Shown here in pieces: positions 61,050 through 64,000 of a DNA stretch of 64,000 nt (its first letter is position 1; every line of letters starts with the position of its first letter). The position numbers and the translations under genes were made by a program. This DNA is from Hyphomicrobiales bacterium (GTDB taxonomy: Bacteria > Pseudomonadota > Alphaproteobacteria > Rhizobiales > Rhizobiaceae). The stretch is taken from NCBI GenBank assembly GCA_900472175.1, contig UCHD01000001.1:855665-919664 (forward strand), written 5' to 3'. Under the pieces are notes generated by a model. It worked only from the letters and a program-made list of their open reading frames with translations, made no database searches and had not been told where the DNA came from.

Positions 61050-61676
61050 ATGAACATTCTCCATATCGACTCCGGTATTCTCGGCGATCATTCCGTTTCC
61101 CGCCGCCTGACCGCATCGATCGTCGCACGGATCAAGGCCGAGCGCCCCGGTGACAGCGTGACCTACCGCGATCTGGCTGCCGCTCCGCTTGCGCATCTCA
61201 ACGGCTCGCATCTGATGGCGGCCTCCGCCAATCCGGAAGGTCTCGATGCGACGCTGGTGTCCGAGCTTGATGCCGGCCGTGCCTCGCTCAACGAATTCCT
61301 TGCTGCCGATGTCGTCGTCATCGGCGCGCCGATGTACAATTTCGCCATTCCGAGCCAGCTGAAAACCTGGATTGACCGCATTCTCGTTGCCGGCACCACG
61401 TTCCGCTACACTGCGGAAGGGGTAGAGGGGCTCGCCAAGGGCAAGAAGGTGATCGTTGCCTCGACCCGCGGCGGCCATTATTCCGGTGCGTCGCCAATCA
61501 GCGCCATGGACCACCAGGAAACCTATCTTAGCACGGTATTCGGTTTCATCGGCATCACCGATGTCGAATTCGTCCGGGCCGAAGGCCTGGCCATCAGCCC
61601 GGATTCCAAGGAAGCCGCGATCACGGAGGCTGAAAAGGCCATCGCCGGCCGCGGGCATTTCGATATTGCCGCCTGA
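61050..61676 (+). CDS. azoR: FMN-dependent NADH-azoreductase
   Basis: A 208-residue flavodoxin-like enzyme that reduces azo compounds and quinones with NADH. The N-terminal FMN phosphate site (HIDSGILGDHSVSRRLTASI), the flavin-ring loop APMYNFAIPSQLKTWIDRIL near residues 93-112 and STRGGHYS are characteristic of AzoR. Its divergent LysR neighbour probably induces it. A terminator follows. Confidence 0.95.
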   Translation: MNILHIDSGILGDHSVSRRLTASIVARIKAERPGDSVTYRDLAAAPLAHLNGSHLMAASANPEGLDATLVSELDAGRASLNEFLAADVVVIGAPMYNFAIPSQLKTWIDRILVAGTTFRYTAEGVEGLAKGKKVIVASTRGGHYSGASPISAMDHQETYLSTVFGFIGITDVEFVRAEGLAISPDSKEAAITEAEKAIAGRGHFDIAA

Positions 61677-61702
61677 TTATTTGGCCCAGGCTGAGTGAAT
61701 GA

Positions 61703-61733
61703 AGAAGCCGGGCAGTCGTTGCCCGGCTTTTTG
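61703..61733 (+). terminator. Rho-independent terminator after azoR
   Basis: AGCCGGGC pairs with GCCCGGCT around a short loop, followed by a T-run, 27 bases after the azoR stop codon. Confidence 0.9.
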
Positions 61734-61835
61734 CGGTTCCACTCTGCCATTTCTGCATAGGCTGGACTCACATGCCGTCAGGCGGTAGAGCCCGCTTGGA
61801 GGGCTTCGGCCGCTAAAATACAGATTGGAACGGCA

Positions 61836-62051
61836 ATGACGGATGTCAGGGATAGCAATGGCACGATTCTTGTCGAGGGCGACAACGTCACCCTGATCAA
61901 GGATCTGAAGGTCAAGGGCACGTCCGAAACCTTGAAACGCGGCACGATGATCAAGGGCATCCATCTGACGGGAGACCCGGACGAGGTGGAGTGCCGTCAT
62001 GCCAAGATCAAGGGGCTGGTGCTGCGTACGGAGTTCCTGAAGAAGGCCTGA
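61836..62051 (+). CDS. PhnA/YjdM-type domain protein
   Basis: A 71-residue protein that matches the C-terminal domain of PhnA (YjdM): DSNGTILVEGDNVTLIKDLK and then KGTMIKGIHLTGDPDEVECR, a small SH3-like barrel. Despite the old name, this family has no shown role in phosphonate use. It lacks the N-terminal zinc finger of longer members, which is common. Single gene after the azoR terminator. Confidence 0.9.
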   Translation: MTDVRDSNGTILVEGDNVTLIKDLKVKGTSETLKRGTMIKGIHLTGDPDEVECRHAKIKGLVLRTEFLKKA

Positions 62052-62149
62052 GCTTTCGATTCGGCTTGGCGCAAACCGGCACCGGCACGCAGCTACGTGC
62101 CGGGCGCCAATCCGCTGGACGTCCGGATTTTTTGTATTACACTCTGCTT

Positions 62150-62422
62150 ATGAAAAGCGTTCCGGCATTTTTGATGGTCGCGCTTGTTCCGGTCTTTGGC
62201 GGAACGTTTTCTGGCGTGTCCTTTGCCGCCGATCCGATCTGCACCTGCAGAAACAAGGATGGATCGAAACTCGAACTCGGCCAGACCGCCTGCATCCGGG
62301 TGGGCGACACGGCCTATCTGGCGCGTTGCGAAAAAGAACTCAATGTCATGACCTGGCGCAAGCTGCGGGACGAATGTCCCGAAGCGCGATTGTCGGTTGC
62401 CGTGCTGCCTTTGACGCAGTAG
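62150..62422 (+). CDS. Small exported Cys-containing protein
   Basis: A 90-residue protein with a signal peptide (MKSVPAFLMVALVPVFGGTF to about SFAADP). The mature part has five cysteines (DPICTCRNKDG, GQTACIRVG, ARCEKEL and DECPEA), suggesting two disulfides. I do not recognise a named domain. It is convergent with rlmB, with seven bases between the stop codons. Confidence 0.75.
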   Translation: MKSVPAFLMVALVPVFGGTFSGVSFAADPICTCRNKDGSKLELGQTACIRVGDTAYLARCEKELNVMTWRKLRDECPEARLSVAVLPLTQ

Positions 62423-62429
62423 CGGCGGG

Positions 62430-63314
62430 TCAGGCCTTGGCGAGGTGACCGCGGGCCGCATACATGGCGATCGCGGCTGCATTGGAAACATTCAGCGACT
62501 TGATGGCGCCGGGCATGTCGAGACGGGCAAGCGCGTTGACGGTCTGGCGCGTCTTCTGGCGCAATCCCTTGCCCTCCGCCCCCAGAACAAGTGCGATCTT
62601 TGTGCCGGAGAGTGTCTGTTCGAGCGGTGCCGGACCTTCCGAATCAAGACCGATCGAGACGAAGCCGAGCTTGTGCAGTTCTTCCAGCGCGTCGGCCAGA
62701 TTGGTGATCTGGATATAGGGGATCATTTCCAGAGCGCCGGAAGCGGATTTGGCCATGACGCCTGATTCGGTCGGGCTATGACGCTGCGTGGTAATCAGGG
62801 CGCCGGCATTGAAGGCGACGGCGGAGCGCATGATGGCGCCGACGTTGTGCGGATCGGTCACCTGGTCGAGGACGAGAATCAGCGGGCTGTCATTGAGTGC
62901 CGAAAGACGGCGGACGGGCAGGGGCGCCGTTTCCAGCATTGCGCCCTGATGGATGGCGTCCGGTCCGAGGATCTTGTCGAGATCCTGCGGTGTGACGATC
63001 TCCACCGGAAAACCCAGTTCTTCGACCGGGCCGGTTTCCAGCCGCACCAGCGCATTCTGCGTCACCGAAAGCTTGGTGATCTTGCGATCGGGGTTGTCGA
63101 GGGCGGCGCGCACCGTGTGGATACCGTAGAGCAGCACCTGGTCGGGTGCCAGTTGCGGCGCCTTCCAATCTGGCGCGGCGCTTCTCTTGCTCCGCTTGTC
63201 CTGCACGGGTGTCGGGATTTCGCCGCGTTCGCGCTTGGCGTCGCGATGCGCGCGGCGAAGAGTGGCGTAATGGGTGTCTTTGGCGTTCTTGTCGCCCGGA
63301 TTATCTTTGCTCAT
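62430..63314 (-). CDS. rlmB: 23S rRNA (guanosine-2'-O-)-methyltransferase, SpoU/TrmH family
   Basis: A 294-residue SPOUT enzyme expected to methylate G2251 of 23S rRNA with SAM. It has a basic N-terminal extension (about 1-55), an L30e-like substrate-binding part (about 58-135, LLYGIHTVRAALDNPDRKIT) and the knotted domain with LDQVTDPHNVGAIMRSA, LVLGAEGKGLRQKT and SLNVSNAAAIAMY, the three SpoU motifs. Assignment to RlmB rather than TrmH rests on the N-terminal domain. Confidence 0.93.
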   Translation of the reverse strand: MSKDNPGDKNAKDTHYATLRRAHRDAKRERGEIPTPVQDKRSKRSAAPDWKAPQLAPDQVLLYGIHTVRAALDNPDRKITKLSVTQNALVRLETGPVEELGFPVEIVTPQDLDKILGPDAIHQGAMLETAPLPVRRLSALNDSPLILVLDQVTDPHNVGAIMRSAVAFNAGALITTQRHSPTESGVMAKSASGALEMIPYIQITNLADALEELHKLGFVSIGLDSEGPAPLEQTLSGTKIALVLGAEGKGLRQKTRQTVNALARLDMPGAIKSLNVSNAAAIAMYAARGHLAKA

Positions 63315-63532
63315 GCCTGTCTTATACTGACGATGCGGTTCGCGTGGAACCGTTTTTCGCGAAATCGGTGGCTCGCAATCTTTATCGCGATTTTCCCAAC
63401 TTTTTCTGAGGCGCCGTGTTGACAGGATGAAACGGGGCCGTCATATACCCGGCGCAGATTGAAGGAACGACTTGCTCCGGCAAACAACACCTTGATCTGC
63501 AAAGCTTGGTCGCTTGATCCCGACAGAATAAT

Positions 63533-63617
63533 GGAGGGATGCCCGAGTGGTTAAAGGGGACGGACTGTAAATCCGTTGGCTCAGCCTACGTTGGTTCAAA
63601 TCCAACTCCCTCCACCA
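63533..63617 (+). tRNA. tRNA-Tyr (anticodon GTA)
   Basis: An 85-base class II tRNA with a long variable arm. The acceptor GGAGGGA pairs with TCCCTCC, the anticodon loop CTGTAAA contains GTA, the T arm contains GGTTCAAATCC, and CCA is encoded. It is followed 23 bases later by tRNA-Gly, probably in one transcript. Confidence 0.97.
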
Positions 63618-63640
63618 TTCTGTCAGACGGATCTTGACCC

Positions 63641-63714
63641 GCGGGTATAGCTCAATGGTAGAGCAGCAGCCTTCCAAGCTGAATACGCGGGTTCGATTCC
63701 CGCTACCCGCTCCA
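63641..63714 (+). tRNA. tRNA-Gly (anticodon TCC)
   Basis: A 74-base tRNA. The acceptor GCGGGTA pairs with TACCCGC, the D arm is GCTCAATGGTAGAGC, the anticodon loop CTTCCAA contains TCC, the T arm contains GGTTCGATTCC, and CCA is encoded. It lies between tRNA-Tyr and tuf. Confidence 0.97.
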
Positions 63715-63980
63715 GTAAAACCTCCCTAAGTTTTGTACCGTTCCTGCGCTGCTTTAAGATATTTCCATAAATATTTGATTCGAGGCCGTTTCTGCGTTTG
63801 ACGTGACCGGTATTGGAATTGTGTGCTCTCGTCCCTACATAGGCACTATCCGGGCCTCAAGGGCCTGACGGCGCGCAAAATAATTAAGTCTTGCGCATTC
63901 CGCCCGAAACCCTTAAACGCCTCCCCAAACCGGCGCCGCCGGTATGGTGCATTCTCATTGATCACAGGAAACTTGACCCC

Positions 63981-64000
63981 ATGGCAAAGAGCAAATTTGA
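63981..64000 (+). CDS. tuf: Elongation factor Tu, first codons only
   Basis: Only the start is in the window: ATG followed by codons for AKSKF and the beginning of the next residue, the invariant N-terminus of EF-Tu. An AGGAA stands 11 bases upstream. The tRNA-Tyr / tRNA-Gly / tuf order is normal in proteobacteria. Assigned from N-terminus and context. Confidence 0.85.

Noticed and set aside
60030..61676. 548-codon open frame running from inside lysR antisense into azoR
   Set aside because: The first part is antisense to lysR. The azoR protein starts at the ATG at 61050, where homology begins.

Overview
The window is chromosomal DNA of a GC-rich alphaproteobacterium, most likely a member of the Rhizobiaceae. 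The evidence is the gene order (gatB, NDUFA12, DUF2155 gene, aat, accC-accB-aroQ, DsbA gene, rne, amiC, mrcA, prfB, nadK, rlmB, tRNA-Tyr, tRNA-Gly, tuf), the large acidic insert inside the S1 domain of RNase E, and a dispersed palindrome of a kind common in Rhizobium genomes. A complete-looking temperate phage splits this core.

Bases 1-20240 are housekeeping genes: tRNA-dependent amidation (gatB), three GNAT acetyltransferases, a complex I accessory subunit, the aat / accC / accB / aroQ / DsbA cluster on the minus strand, an aminotransferase, RNase E with a long leader, then periplasmic peptidoglycan enzymes (amidase, PBP1A). Next comes prfB, which is read through an in-frame TGA by a programmed +1 frameshift, followed by nadK. 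Bases 20386-22703 look like a small acquired island with a glycosyltransferase and an AT-richer FkbM methyltransferase.

Bases 23246-58970 are a prophage of about 35.7 kb inserted in the 3' end of a tRNA-Thr gene. A 16-bp direct repeat, identical to the tRNA 3' end, marks both ends, and the integrase lies next to the left repeat. From left to right: a minus-strand immunity and integration operon (XRE, KilA-N, small proteins, an S24-like protein without serine, a 56-residue protein, integrase); a CI-like repressor and a Cro-like gene facing each other across an operator region; a rightward early operon of small overlapping genes interrupted by a reversed membrane-protein gene; an 860-base untranslated structured region; a virion module (terminase, portal, scaffold, SU10-type capsid, adaptors, P22 gp10-like stabilisation protein, a GNAT enzyme, three ejection-type proteins, tail fibre and chaperone) with no tape measure, tube or sheath, so a short-tailed podovirus is expected; and a lysis module (GH19 endolysin with a C-terminal membrane anchor, overlapping inner and outer spanins, two small membrane proteins). 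A nuclease gene and a small gene lie beside attR as likely cargo.

The main novelty candidates in the phage are: two tandem related structured RNA elements ahead of the endolysin; a DUF4760 membrane-protein cassette with its own promoter, 16-residue leader ORF and terminator; a repressor and a companion protein that have both lost the LexA-type catalytic residues; and several very small coupled genes.

Bases 58955-64000 return to the host chromosome: tRNA-Thr, a DUF1275 membrane protein, a divergent LysR / azoreductase pair, a PhnA-domain protein, rlmB, tRNA-Tyr, tRNA-Gly and the first codons of tuf. All calls come from reading the sequence and translations; no database search was run.
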